52,842 nucleotides of DNA from Flavobacterium sp. UBA6195 (lineage in GTDB: Bacteria; Bacteroidota; Bacteroidia; Flavobacteriales; Flavobacteriaceae), in NCBI RefSeq assembly GCF_002422095.1, contig NZ_DITB01000059.1, positions 1-52,842 of the forward strand. The letters run 5' to 3'. This document shows, piece by piece, positions 32,216 through 40,764 of the stretch. The notes under the pieces are model-generated. The model did not search any database and was not told where the DNA came from. It worked only from the letters and a program-made list of their open reading frames with translations. The position numbers and the translations under genes are program-made. Each line of letters starts with the position of its first letter. Position 1 is the first letter of the stretch.

Positions 32216-32437
32216 ATGTATTGGACATTAGAATTAGCATCATACTTAAGTGATGCACCTTGGCCAGCAACCAAAGATGAACTTATCGACTATGCTATCA
32301 GAACTGGAGCTCCATTAGAAGTAGTGGAAAACTTACAATCTATAGAAGACGAAGGAGAAATCTATGAATCAATGGAAGAGATTTGGCCTGATTATCCTAC
32401 TGACGAAGATTATCTTTGGAATGAGGATGAATATTAA
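32216..32437 (+). CDS. DUF2795-family small acidic protein
   Basis: A 73-aa protein with the DUF2795 pattern: LASYLSDAPWPATKDELIDY followed by ENLQSIEDEGEIYESMEEIW and a very acidic tail (DYPTDEDYLWNEDEY). Cytosolic, no known activity. It has its own promoter and terminator, so it is monocistronic and probably well expressed. Confidence 0.88.
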   Translation: MYWTLELASYLSDAPWPATKDELIDYAIRTGAPLEVVENLQSIEDEGEIYESMEEIWPDYPTDEDYLWNEDEY

Positions 32438-32461
32438 AAAATAAATAAACACAACAGAAAC

Positions 32462-32487
32462 AAGTCTCTTTACTGAGACTTTTTTTG
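32462..32487 (+). terminator. Terminator after the DUF2795 gene
   Basis: A 7-bp stem (32462-32468 with 32475-32481) and a T-run. The secA -7 element starts only about 5 bases later. Confidence 0.8.
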
Positions 32488-32491
32488 TGGT

Positions 32492-32499
32492 TATATTTG
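32492..32499 (+). promoter_or_regulatory. Predicted -7 element TATATTTG of secA
   Basis: Exact TAnnTTTG match followed by C, 26 bases before the secA ATG. The -33 region would fall in the terminator stem of the preceding gene. Confidence 0.55.
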
Positions 32500-32525
32500 C
32501 AAACCTATTTAGAAAATAAAAAATT

Positions 32526-35500
32526 ATGAGTATCATAAATTCCATATTGAAAGCTTTTGTGGGAGACAAATCGGAGAAAGATGTAAAAGCGATTCAACCA
32601 CTTATTAACAAAGTAAAATCTTTTGAGAGTGCTTTACAAGCATTGTCTCATGATGAGTTACGAGCTAAAACAGCCGAATTCAAAGCTAAAATTCAACAAG
32701 CTCGCGCTGACAAAGACGCTAAAATTACTTCTTTAAAACAAGACGCTGAACAAACTCAAGACATCGATGCACGTGAAGATATTTATGCTGAAATCGATAA
32801 AATCGAGAAAGAAGCTTATGAGATTTCTGAGAAAGTATTAAATGAAATTCTTCCAGAAGCTTTTGCAGTGGTGAAAGAAACGGCTCGTCGTTTCAAAGAT
32901 AATACATCAATTACGGTTATAGCAACTCCAAAAGACAGAGAGTTATCAGCCACTAAATCGTATATCGCAATTGAAGGTGATAATGCTACTTGGGCAAATT
33001 CTTGGAATGCTGCAGGAAAAGAAATCACTTGGGATATGATTCACTACGACGTTCAGTTGATTGGTGGAGTTGTGTTGCATCAAGGTAAAATTGCCGAAAT
33101 GCAAACGGGAGAAGGAAAAACTTTAGTAGCAACACTTCCTTTATACTTGAATGCGTTAACAGGAAACGGAGTTCACTTAGTAACCGTGAATGACTACTTA
33201 GCGCGTCGTGATAGTACTTGGAAAGCTCCTTTGTTCGAATTCCACGGAATGACAGTTGATTGTATTGATAATCATCAACCAAACTCTCCAGAGAGAAGAA
33301 AAGCCTATAATGCTGATATTACATACGGAACAAACAACGAATTTGGTTTCGATTACCTTCGTGATAATATGGCGCATGCTCCGGAAGATTTGGTACAACG
33401 CAAACACAATTATGCGATTGTCGATGAGGTCGATTCAGTTTTAATTGACGATGCTAGAACACCATTGATTATTTCCGGACCAGTTCCGCAAGGAGATCGT
33501 CATGAATTCTTAGAATTAAAACCTAAAGTTGAAAACTTAGTTAGTTTACAACGTAAATTAGCTACGGATTGTTTGACAGAAGCTAAACGTTTGTTCAAAG
33601 AAGGAAATACTAAAGATGCTGGATTCAACTTATATCGTTCATATAGAGCGTTACCAAAAAGTAAAGCGTTAATCAAATTCTTATCGGAAGAAGGAGTAAA
33701 ACAATTACTTCAAAAAACAGAGAATTACTACATGCAAGATAACAACAGAGAAATGCCAAAAATCGATGAGGCGTTGTACTTTGTTATCGAAGAAAAAAAT
33801 AATCAGGTTGAATTAACAGATAACGGAATTCAGTTTTTATCAACCGATACAGATGCTCAATTCTTCGTTTTACCCGATATTGGAACAGGAATTGCCCAAA
33901 TTGAAAAGGAAAATTTATCTCCAGAAGAGGCAGCTGAGAAAAAAGAAGAATTATTCCGTGATTTCTCTGTAAAATCAGAGCGTATTCACACGTTAACGCA
34001 GTTATTAAAAGCGTATACTTTATTCGAAAAAGATACGGAGTACGTTATCATGGACAATAAAGTGATGATTGTAGATGAGCAAACAGGACGTATCATGGAT
34101 GGTCGTCGTTACTCGGATGGTTTACACCAGGCAATCGAAGCTAAAGAAAACGTAAAAATCGAAGCGGCAACTCAAACTTTCGCAACTATTACTTTACAGA
34201 ATTATTTTCGTATGTATAACAAGTTGGGAGGTATGACGGGAACAGCTTCAACGGAAGCAGGAGAATTCTGGGAAATCTACAAATTAGATGTGGTGGAAAT
34301 TCCAACGAATCGTCCAATTGCTCGTAAAGATAAAGACGATTTAATTTACAGAACGGTTCGTGAGAAATTCAATGCTGTTATTGAAGATGTAGTACAATTA
34401 TCAAATGCAGGAAGACCAGTATTGATTGGAACAACTTCAGTAGAGATTTCGGAATTATTAAGCCGAATGTTGAAATTAAGAGGTATTCAACACAACGTAT
34501 TGAATGCTAAAATGCACAAAAGTGAGGCGGAAATTGTAGCGGAAGCAGGTAAGCCTGGAGTAGTTACGATTGCAACGAATATGGCAGGTCGTGGTACCGA
34601 TATTAAATTATCTGACGAAGTGAAAAAAGCAGGTGGTTTAGCAATTATCGGAACGGAACGTCACGATTCGCGTCGTGTTGACCGTCAGTTAAGAGGTCGT
34701 GCGGGTCGTCAAGGAGATGTGGGTAGTTCACAATTCTACGTGTCTTTGGAAGATAACTTAATGCGTTTATTCGGTTCAGAAAGAGTAGCGAAAGTTATGG
34801 ATAGAATTGGTCTAAAAGAAGGTGAAGTAATTCAACATTCGATGATGACAAAATCTATCGAAAGAGCACAGAAAAAAGTAGAAGAAAACAACTTTGGAGT
34901 TCGTAAACGTTTGTTAGAATATGACGACGTAATGAATGCACAAAGAGAAGTAGTATACAAAAGAAGACGTCACGCTTTACACGGAGAACGTTTGAAAGTG
35001 GATATTGCAAACATGATGTACGACACTTGCGAATTAGTAGTGGAACAAAACAAACTAGCAGAAGATTTCAAAAATTTTGAATTTGAATTGATTCGTTATT
35101 TTTCAATCAGTGCACCAGTTACACCAGCGGAATTTGCAAAATTATCAGCAAGAGAAATTACTGGAAAAACGTACAAAGCAGTTTTAGCTCATTATGAGGA
35201 GAAAATTGCTAGAGATGCACGTGAAGCGTATCCAATTATCAAAAATGTTTACGAAAACAATAATGGTCAGTACCAAAGAATTATTGTTCCTTTCACAGAT
35301 GGAATTAAATCTTTAAACGTAGTTACTGATTTAGAAAAAGCGTATACAACTGAAGGTCGTTCGTTAGTGGCAGATTTCGAGAAAAACATCACATTAGCAA
35401 TTGTAGATGAAGCTTGGAAAAAACACTTACGTAAAATGGACGAATTGAAACAATCGGTTCAGTTAGCGGTTCACGAACAAAAAGATCCATTATTGATTTA

Positions 35501-35873
35501 CAAATTTGAAGCGTTCAACTTGTTCAAGAAAATGATTGACGATGTGAATAAAGAAGTAATTTCGTTCTTATTTAAAGGCGATTTACCACATCGTAATGAA
35601 AATATTCAAGAAGCAAGACAAGAAACACGTCAAGAACAATATACAGAAACGAAAGAGGATTTAGACTCACCAGCTTCAGAAGCTAAAAGAGCAGGAGAAA
35701 TGGCAAGTCAAAGACCTCAAGTTACAGAAACGATTACTCGAGAAATGCCAAAAATCAATCGTAATGACACTGTTACTATCAAACACGTAATGAGTGGGAA
35801 AAGCGAAACCATGAAATACAAAAAAGCAGAAAGCATGATTGCTTCTGGTGAATGGGTTTTGGTTAACGAATAA
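32526..35873 (+). CDS. secA: Preprotein translocase ATPase SecA
   Basis: Motor of the Sec export pathway at the inner membrane. Walker A is QTGEGKTLVATLP, the DEAD region reads IVDEVDSVLIDDARTPLI, and the second helicase domain has NMAGRGTDIKLSDEV and RQLRGRAGRQGDVGSSQFY. At 1115 aa it is much longer than E. coli SecA (about 900) because of insertions in the N-terminal part, a pattern I associate with Bacteroidota. The usual C-terminal zinc motif (CxCxSGKxxxxC) is absent; the protein ends instead with a Cys-free tail (TIKHVMSGKSETMKYKKAES, then GEWVLVNE). Codon use suggests high expression. A terminator follows after the stop. Confidence 0.97.
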   Translation: MSIINSILKAFVGDKSEKDVKAIQPLINKVKSFESALQALSHDELRAKTAEFKAKIQQARADKDAKITSLKQDAEQTQDIDAREDIYAEIDKIEKEAYEISEKVLNEILPEAFAVVKETARRFKDNTSITVIATPKDRELSATKSYIAIEGDNATWANSWNAAGKEITWDMIHYDVQLIGGVVLHQGKIAEMQTGEGKTLVATLPLYLNALTGNGVHLVTVNDYLARRDSTWKAPLFEFHGMTVDCIDNHQPNSPERRKAYNADITYGTNNEFGFDYLRDNMAHAPEDLVQRKHNYAIVDEVDSVLIDDARTPLIISGPVPQGDRHEFLELKPKVENLVSLQRKLATDCLTEAKRLFKEGNTKDAGFNLYRSYRALPKSKALIKFLSEEGVKQLLQKTENYYMQDNNREMPKIDEALYFVIEEKNNQVELTDNGIQFLSTDTDAQFFVLPDIGTGIAQIEKENLSPEEAAEKKEELFRDFSVKSERIHTLTQLLKAYTLFEKDTEYVIMDNKVMIVDEQTGRIMDGRRYSDGLHQAIEAKENVKIEAATQTFATITLQNYFRMYNKLGGMTGTASTEAGEFWEIYKLDVVEIPTNRPIARKDKDDLIYRTVREKFNAVIEDVVQLSNAGRPVLIGTTSVEISELLSRMLKLRGIQHNVLNAKMHKSEAEIVAEAGKPGVVTIATNMAGRGTDIKLSDEVKKAGGLAIIGTERHDSRRVDRQLRGRAGRQGDVGSSQFYVSLEDNLMRLFGSERVAKVMDRIGLKEGEVIQHSMMTKSIERAQKKVEENNFGVRKRLLEYDDVMNAQREVVYKRRRHALHGERLKVDIANMMYDTCELVVEQNKLAEDFKNFEFELIRYFSISAPVTPAEFAKLSAREITGKTYKAVLAHYEEKIARDAREAYPIIKNVYENNNGQYQRIIVPFTDGIKSLNVVTDLEKAYTTEGRSLVADFEKNITLAIVDEAWKKHLRKMDELKQSVQLAVHEQKDPLLIYKFEAFNLFKKMIDDVNKEVISFLFKGDLPHRNENIQEARQETRQEQYTETKEDLDSPASEAKRAGEMASQRPQVTETITREMPKINRNDTVTIKHVMSGKSETMKYKKAESMIASGEWVLVNE

Positions 35874-35895
35874 TCGAAAATCATAGAAATAAACT

Positions 35896-35930
35896 AATCC
35901 TCAATTGCTAAAAGTAGTTGGGGATTTTTT
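35896..35930 (+). terminator. Terminator after secA
   Basis: A 9-bp stem with one wobble (35896-35904 with 35918-35926) and a T6 run. The last T is the first base of the next -7 element. Confidence 0.75.
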
Positions 35931-35937
35931 ATCTTTG
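35930..35937 (+). promoter_or_regulatory. Predicted -7 element TATCTTTG
   Basis: Exact TAnnTTTG match fused to the secA terminator tail, 21 bases before the ATG at 35959. It supports that ATG over the in-frame upstream Met at 35905, which lies inside the terminator. Confidence 0.55.
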
Positions 35938-35958
35938 ATAAAATTAAAATCACACAAA

Positions 35959-36531
35959 ATGAAAACCAAAATTCTATTCTTCACATTCTTTCTTTTTCAA
36001 ACTATTGCTGTTTTAGCACAAGATATGGCTTCGTTAAAAACAGAAGCTTTAAAATCATACAAAGCGAGTGTGAATATGAATTTTGAGGCTTTTTTTGAAA
36101 CTACATACCCAAAAGTATTCGATATTGTATCGCAAGACCAAATGAAAGCAATGTTTGGTCAAATGATGGAAAGCGAGCAATTTTCAATAAAGTTAGTGGA
36201 AGTAGAACCTAATTTTTCATTTGGCGAAATCAAGAAAATTGAAGGGAAGTCGTTTTGTATGGTAACGTACAATAACGTAATGACGATGAAATTCAAGCAG
36301 CCAATGGATGATGCAGAATCTATGATTGATATTTTTAAATCTTCAATGGAAGCTGATAAAGTAACCTATGATAAGTTAACGAATACATTCCGTATTGAAA
36401 TGCGTTCTACACTAATCGCAGTTGCGGATGATTTGACAAAAAACCAATGGAAATTTTTAAATAAAGACAAAGAGAACAAAATGTTTTCGATGTTATTTGA
36501 TGCAAAAATTGTAAAAGCTTTAGGATTATAA
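35959..36531 (+). CDS. Exported protein of unknown function
   Basis: A 190-aa protein with a signal peptide (MKTKILFFTFFLFQTIAVLAQ). The mature part is mixed: SYKASVNMNFEAFFETTYPK, FGQMMESEQFSIKLVEVEPN and FKQPMDDAESMIDIFKSSME suggest an NTF2-like or chaperone-like helix-sheet domain, but I cannot name a family. The start at 35959 is chosen because the longer frame (35905) lies inside the secA terminator and would bury the signal peptide. The next gene begins 1 base after its stop, so they are co-transcribed. Confidence 0.8.
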   Translation: MKTKILFFTFFLFQTIAVLAQDMASLKTEALKSYKASVNMNFEAFFETTYPKVFDIVSQDQMKAMFGQMMESEQFSIKLVEVEPNFSFGEIKKIEGKSFCMVTYNNVMTMKFKQPMDDAESMIDIFKSSMEADKVTYDKLTNTFRIEMRSTLIAVADDLTKNQWKFLNKDKENKMFSMLFDAKIVKALGL

Positions 36532-36532
36532 T

Positions 36533-36934
36533 ATGAACGAAAATAATATCACTTACACCGAATTTTTCAACCAAGTTAGAGCGAGTATTGCAAATGGAAC
36601 TTTTGCTAAATTAACGCTAGCCAAAACCGTTGGAAAACCCGAATTACAAAACATTTACGTAAAAACTATCGTAGAAGACAACATCTTAAAATTGTCGATG
36701 ACGTATAAAATTTACACGACCGAAAAGCAAGAATTAGTAAAGATCTGTAAATTAGATGATTTAGAAGCCGAGTTAATTCCGCACATCAACAACCCATTTT
36801 TATCAGCTCTGTTATTTACAACCGAAGCCGATATTACCATGAAATTAAACAAAAAGCGCGTAGCCAGTATTATCGAACAACCGCCAACGTTTAAAAATGC
36901 GGATGCGAATTTGGTGGAGTTTTTGAATAAGTAA
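36533..36934 (+). CDS. Conserved-looking protein of unknown function
   Basis: Not recognised. A 133-aa cytosolic protein with no signal peptide or membrane segment, opening YTEFFNQVRASIANGTFAKL and carrying NIYVKTIVEDNILKLSMTYK. Predicted alpha/beta. It follows the exported protein gene after one base, so its translation is probably coupled. It converges on the GlcD-like gene with only 8 bases between stops and no obvious terminator. Confidence 0.75.
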   Translation: MNENNITYTEFFNQVRASIANGTFAKLTLAKTVGKPELQNIYVKTIVEDNILKLSMTYKIYTTEKQELVKICKLDDLEAELIPHINNPFLSALLFTTEADITMKLNKKRVASIIEQPPTFKNADANLVEFLNK

Positions 36935-36942
36935 TTTTTTAA

Positions 36943-38340
36943 TTATTCCCCATCCGGAAAAATCTTTCCAGGATTCAATACATTATTTGGGTCAAAAATG
37001 GCTTTGATGCGTTCCATTAATTCCAAATGTACTTTTGAAAACGCAATATCCATGTAGTTTTTTTGTACTAAACCAATACCGTGTTCGCCAGAAAGCGTTC
37101 CTTTTAGACTAACTGTCAATTCAAATATCTCACGAATTCCTTTAGGAACTTCGGTTTTCCAATTGTCATCAGACATGTTGCCTTTGATGATGTTTACATG
37201 TAAATTACCATCGCCCGCATGTCCATAACACACCGATTGAAAACCATATTTCGCTCCAATTTCTTTGATGCCTTTTAATAGTTTTGGTAATTCGTATCTT
37301 GGCACAACGGTATCTTCTTCTTTATAAATCGAATTCGCTTTCACCGCTTCCGCTACAGAGCGACGCATTTTCCAAAGGGCATTTTTTTGTTCTTCGGTGT
37401 CGGCAAATAATACTTCGTCAATTTCAAATTGCTCTACGACTGCCAAAATTTGTTCGGCTTCTTGCATCAAAATTTCTGGATAATTTCCATCTACTTCAAT
37501 CAACAAATGCGCTTGAACGTTTTCTTTGACTTCCACATTTAAGCCATCTACAAATTTTAAAGTCCAATCAATAGAATCGCGTTCCATAAACTCTAAAGCG
37601 CTTGGCACAATTCCGGCTCTAAAAATTGCTGAAACCGCTTCACATGCTTGCTCTGCTTTATAAAACGGAACCAAAAGCAATAAGTTATGTTTGTTTTGAG
37701 GTAATAATTTCAATACAATTTTAGTTACGATTCCCAAAGTTCCTTCGCTACCAACCATCAATTGCGTTAGGTTATAACCTGTCGAATTTTTCAAGGTATT
37801 CGCACCTGTCCAAATGATATCGCCTGTTGGTAAAACTACTTCTAAATTTAGTACATAATCTTTCGTAACACCATATTTCAAAGCTCTCGCACCACCTGAA
37901 TTTTCAGCTATGTTTCCACCAATAAAACAACTTCCCATACTACTTGGATCTACGGGATAAAACAAGCCTTTTTCAGCAACCGCTTCTCGTAAAACTTGTG
38001 TGATTACACCTGGTTCTGTGGTAACTTGTAAATTTTTTTCATCAATTTCAATGATTTTATTAAAGCGTTCCATTGAAATCGCAATACCACCATAAATCGA
38101 TAAAGCGCCACCACTCAAACCTGTACGCGCACCAATTGGCGTAGTCGGAATTTTATAAGTGTTGGAAACTTTTAAAATTTGCGCAACTTCTTCAGCATTC
38201 GCAGGTTTCACCACAACATGAGGCGGAAAACTCAAATCTTCCGTTTCATCATGACCATACGTTTTTCGAGTAGCCTCATCAGTAAAAATATAAGCCGAAC
38301 CTACAATGTTTTCAAGCGCAAATAATATTTCTGGATTCAT
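36943..38340 (-). CDS. FAD-linked oxidase, GlcD / D-lactate dehydrogenase-like
   Basis: A flavoprotein of the FAD-binding PCMH plus FAD-oxidase-C family, oxidising 2-hydroxyacids such as glycolate or D-lactate. FAD-binding motifs: PTTPIGARTGLSGGALSIYG and DPSSMGSCFIGGNIAENSGG; GSEGTLGIVTKI and the C-terminal YGHAGDGNLHVNI and SGEHGIGLVQKNY are family hallmarks. The 465-aa length matches GlcD. There is no GlcE or GlcF partner or iron-sulphur gene adjacent, so a stand-alone D-lactate dehydrogenase is at least as likely as glycolate oxidase. It lies 25 bases after the AEC transporter and may share its message, though a TATCTTTAC element sits just upstream. Confidence 0.9.
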   Translation of the reverse strand: MNPEILFALENIVGSAYIFTDEATRKTYGHDETEDLSFPPHVVVKPANAEEVAQILKVSNTYKIPTTPIGARTGLSGGALSIYGGIAISMERFNKIIEIDEKNLQVTTEPGVITQVLREAVAEKGLFYPVDPSSMGSCFIGGNIAENSGGARALKYGVTKDYVLNLEVVLPTGDIIWTGANTLKNSTGYNLTQLMVGSEGTLGIVTKIVLKLLPQNKHNLLLLVPFYKAEQACEAVSAIFRAGIVPSALEFMERDSIDWTLKFVDGLNVEVKENVQAHLLIEVDGNYPEILMQEAEQILAVVEQFEIDEVLFADTEEQKNALWKMRRSVAEAVKANSIYKEEDTVVPRYELPKLLKGIKEIGAKYGFQSVCYGHAGDGNLHVNIIKGNMSDDNWKTEVPKGIREIFELTVSLKGTLSGEHGIGLVQKNYMDIAFSKVHLELMERIKAIFDPNNVLNPGKIFPDGE

Positions 38341-38356
38341 AGTGTAAAATTGAAAA

Positions 38357-38365
38357 GTAAAGATA
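38357..38365 (-). promoter_or_regulatory. Variant -7-like element TATCTTTAC before the GlcD-like gene
   Basis: Minus-strand TAnnTTTAC ending 16 bases before the ATG at 38340, directly abutting the stop of the upstream gene. It fits the variant promoter class but may be chance. Confidence 0.3.
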
Positions 38366-39277
38366 TTAAAAACTACTTAAAACCCAATACCAAATAGCAA
38401 TAGTAATCAACGACAACGGAATTCCAATCCCAATCATCATGCTGCTTAATTTCGGTTTTAATCCGTAGTTAGAGGCTAAAATCGCTCCCGTAATCATTGG
38501 TGCCATGGCAGATTCCATGATAGAAACATCAATTTCTAAACCTTTTCCGTTTAATGCGATTTTGTATAGTAAGAAGAAAAAAGTCGGCATCAATATCAAT
38601 TTAAAAAGTAATCCTAACGTTAGAAAACGCCAATGTTTACTTCGGGTATCAATTTTTAATTGCAATCCAACAGCAACTAAAGCGACTGGAGTTACCGTAT
38701 TTCCAATTCTTAAAAACGAGTTTTGCAATGCTTCAGGAAATTCTAATGAAAATAGTGTGCAACAAAGTGCAATCGTAAAAGCGATAAAAGGAGGAAATTT
38801 TACAATTTTCAACAAGATTTCAGAAGTACTTAAATTACCTCTTGAAAAACTCGCTGCGACTAAAATTCCTAAGGTAGTTACGACTACGAATGAACCGGGT
38901 TGGTCAACAATGATAGCGGTTTTCAATCCGTCTGCACCATACAAAGCTTCGATAATTGGAAATCCTACGAAAGAAGTATTGCTCAATCCACCAGTCAAAA
39001 TCAAACAGCCAATTAATTTTTTAGACCATTTGAAATACGTTCCCAAAGTATAGAAAAATACAAACGATAATCCGAAACCTAACCACGCAATTCCTAATGG
39101 ATAAAGTAAAGCTAATGAAATCGTAATTTTTGGAATATAATACAACGCCATAGCCGGAAGCGAGACGTAAATCACATATTGATTCAAACTTTGATAGGCG
39201 TTTTTAGGAAATTGCGGTACTTTTTGAAGTGCAATCCCTAAAATCAAACATAAAAATAAAAGAATGATGTTTTCCAT
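38366..39277 (-). CDS. AEC-family membrane transporter
   Basis: A 303-aa membrane protein with about ten predicted helices arranged as two five-helix halves, as in auxin-efflux-carrier (AEC) and malonate-type transporters. Conserved segments: ALQKVPQFPKNAYQSLNQYV, LTGGLSNTSFVGFPIIEALY (the GNTGF-like site of the family) and SAMAPMITGAILASNYGL. It would move an organic acid; adjacency to the 2-hydroxyacid oxidase suggests lactate or glycolate, but this is inference. Its -7 element TACCTTTG lies 19 bases upstream, and it diverges from meaB. Confidence 0.88.
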   Translation of the reverse strand: MENIILLFLCLILGIALQKVPQFPKNAYQSLNQYVIYVSLPAMALYYIPKITISLALLYPLGIAWLGFGLSFVFFYTLGTYFKWSKKLIGCLILTGGLSNTSFVGFPIIEALYGADGLKTAIIVDQPGSFVVVTTLGILVAASFSRGNLSTSEILLKIVKFPPFIAFTIALCCTLFSLEFPEALQNSFLRIGNTVTPVALVAVGLQLKIDTRSKHWRFLTLGLLFKLILMPTFFFLLYKIALNGKGLEIDVSIMESAMAPMITGAILASNYGLKPKLSSMMIGIGIPLSLITIAIWYWVLSSF

Positions 39278-39296
39278 ATGTCGAAAATCGAGAATA

Positions 39297-39304
39297 CAAA
39301 GGTA
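39297..39304 (-). promoter_or_regulatory. Predicted -7 element TACCTTTG of the AEC transporter gene
   Basis: Exact minus-strand TAnnTTTG match, 19 bases before the ATG at 39277. Confidence 0.5.
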
Positions 39305-39348
39305 ATTAAACCTTGAGATTTCGATGTTTTATATTCCTACATTTTTTG

Positions 39349-39357
39349 TATTTTTAC
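39349..39357 (+). promoter_or_regulatory. Variant -7 element TATTTTTAC of meaB
   Basis: TATTTTTAC ends 16 bases before the TTG at 39374. The 18-mer around it (39341-39358) is identical to 13014-13031 upstream of the DUF4442 gene. Confidence 0.45.
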
Positions 39358-39373
39358 ACAAAGCAAAACTCTT

Positions 39374-40465
39374 TTGAAAACACCTAATAAAAAATCGGCA
39401 CTTTCAGAAATTCACGGCGTGGAACAACCTGAAACATTGAGTAGTGTTGTGGCACATCAAATTCAACAATTTCGAAGAAAACAACCTTCGGCTGATGAAC
39501 TGATATCTGGAATTTTAAAAGGTGATAAAACCGCTTTGAGTCGTGCCATTACTTTAGTTGAAAGCACAAATCCTGAACATTTAGCGAAAGCGAATGAAGT
39601 CATAAAAGGATGTTTGCCACATGCTAATAACTCCGTTCGAATTGGAATTACAGGTGTTCCAGGTGTTGGAAAAAGTACGTTTATTGAAGCTTTTGGAAAA
39701 TATTTAACTTCTATCGGGAAAAAAGTAGCCGTGTTAGCGGTTGACCCAAGTTCGTCTATTAGTCACGGAAGTATTTTGGGCGATAAAACCCGAATGGAAG
39801 AATTGGTAAAAGATGAAAACGCTTATATTCGACCAAGTGCTTCAGGTGACACGTTAGGTGGCGTTGCTAGAAAAACGCGTGAAACTATTATTTTGTGTGA
39901 AGCTTGTGGTTTTGATACGATTATTATTGAAACCGTTGGAGTAGGGCAAAGCGAAACTGCTGTTCACAGTATGGTAGATTTCTTTTTATTGTTGAAAATT
40001 TCAGGTGCTGGCGATGAATTACAAGGTATTAAACGCGGTATCATGGAAATGGCGGATACAATCGTAATCAATAAAGCCGATGGCGATAATGTTGCGAAAG
40101 CCAAATTAGCGAAAACCGAATTTAATAGAGCCTTACATTTATTTCCAGCCAAATCTTCAGGTTGGATTCCGAAAGTGACGACTTGTAGTGCTTATGAGAA
40201 AACAGGAATTGATGCGATTTGGGACATTATTTCCGAATATTTTGAATTGGTAAAAGCAAATCATTATTTCGAAGAAAAACGTCAAAATCAAAACCAATTT
40301 TGGATGATGGAAACGATTAATGAACAATTGAAATCACATTTTTATAATCATCCGAATATCATTCAATTATTAGAAGAAAATAAAAAAGCCGTGCAAAACA
40401 ATGAAATTTCACCTTTTGCAGCGGCTATGAATTTGTTGGAACGGTATTTTAATAATGACAGGTAG
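39374..40465 (+). CDS. meaB: Methylmalonyl-CoA mutase-associated GTPase MeaB
   Basis: G3E-family GTPase that loads and protects adenosylcobalamin in methylmalonyl-CoA mutase. Walker A is GVPGVGKST, followed by AVDPSSSISHGSILGDKTRM (MeaB-type switch), IRPSASGDTLGGVARKTRET, IETVGVGQSE and the NKADGD guanine motif. The start is TTG at 39374: no in-frame ATG occurs upstream after the predicted promoter, and the next Met is far inside the GTPase domain. The stop TAG is formed by palindromic repeat copy C. The mutase genes are not in the window, but the cobalamin adenosyltransferase is. Confidence 0.94.
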   Translation: MKTPNKKSALSEIHGVEQPETLSSVVAHQIQQFRRKQPSADELISGILKGDKTALSRAITLVESTNPEHLAKANEVIKGCLPHANNSVRIGITGVPGVGKSTFIEAFGKYLTSIGKKVAVLAVDPSSSISHGSILGDKTRMEELVKDENAYIRPSASGDTLGGVARKTRETIILCEACGFDTIIIETVGVGQSETAVHSMVDFFLLLKISGAGDELQGIKRGIMEMADTIVINKADGDNVAKAKLAKTEFNRALHLFPAKSSGWIPKVTTCSAYEKTGIDAIWDIISEYFELVKANHYFEEKRQNQNQFWMMETINEQLKSHFYNHPNIIQLLEENKKAVQNNEISPFAAAMNLLERYFNNDR

Positions 40466-40491
40466 GGATCAAGTCGCGACTTGTTTCTACG
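40462..40491. repeat. Palindromic repeat of the GTAG...ACTTG family, copy C
   Basis: GTAGGGATCAAGTC followed by GACTTGTTTCTAC-type complement across a GCGC-like centre (40474-40477). Less perfect than copy B, but with the same GTAG frame and CAAGTC/GACTTG core. Its TAG (40463-40465) is the stop codon of meaB. Confidence 0.75.
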
Positions 40492-40507
40492 GAATCATAA
40501 TCAAAGA

Positions 40508-40738
40508 TTATTCTTGCTCGTATCTTTCAATTTCTCTATCGTAGAATTCACCAGCAATGGTAATTAAATGTTCCATTTCTGATTCTAATTCTTTTTCATC
40601 TTCTTCTTCGATGTCTTCTAAAAATTCTACTTCGTCATCTTTTAAATTGATTACGAATCTTGGATATTCTAAATGGATTACGAAAATATCTTCTGGAAAA
40701 TCGGTATTGTCTCCGATAACAAATTTTGGTAAGTTCAT
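40508..40738 (-). CDS. Small acidic protein of unknown function
   Basis: A 76-aa, strongly acidic protein (EFLEDIEEEDEKELESEMEH) with an N-terminal beta-rich part, NLPKFVIGDNTDFPEDIFVI. No signal or membrane segment. I do not recognise a family. It follows the MATE exporter with 26 bases between and is probably on the same transcript. The composition is far from random AT-rich sequence and the frame is clean, so I take it as a real gene. Confidence 0.72.
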   Translation of the reverse strand: MNLPKFVIGDNTDFPEDIFVIHLEYPRFVINLKDDEVEFLEDIEEEDEKELESEMEHLITIAGEFYDREIERYEQE

Positions 40739-40764
40739 GTTTTTATGTTTTAAATTTCTTTTTA

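Noticed and set aside
38505..39053. 182-aa plus-strand ORF inside the AEC transporter gene
   Set aside because: It is antisense to a clear ten-helix transporter; its own sequence has no family features and no promoter.
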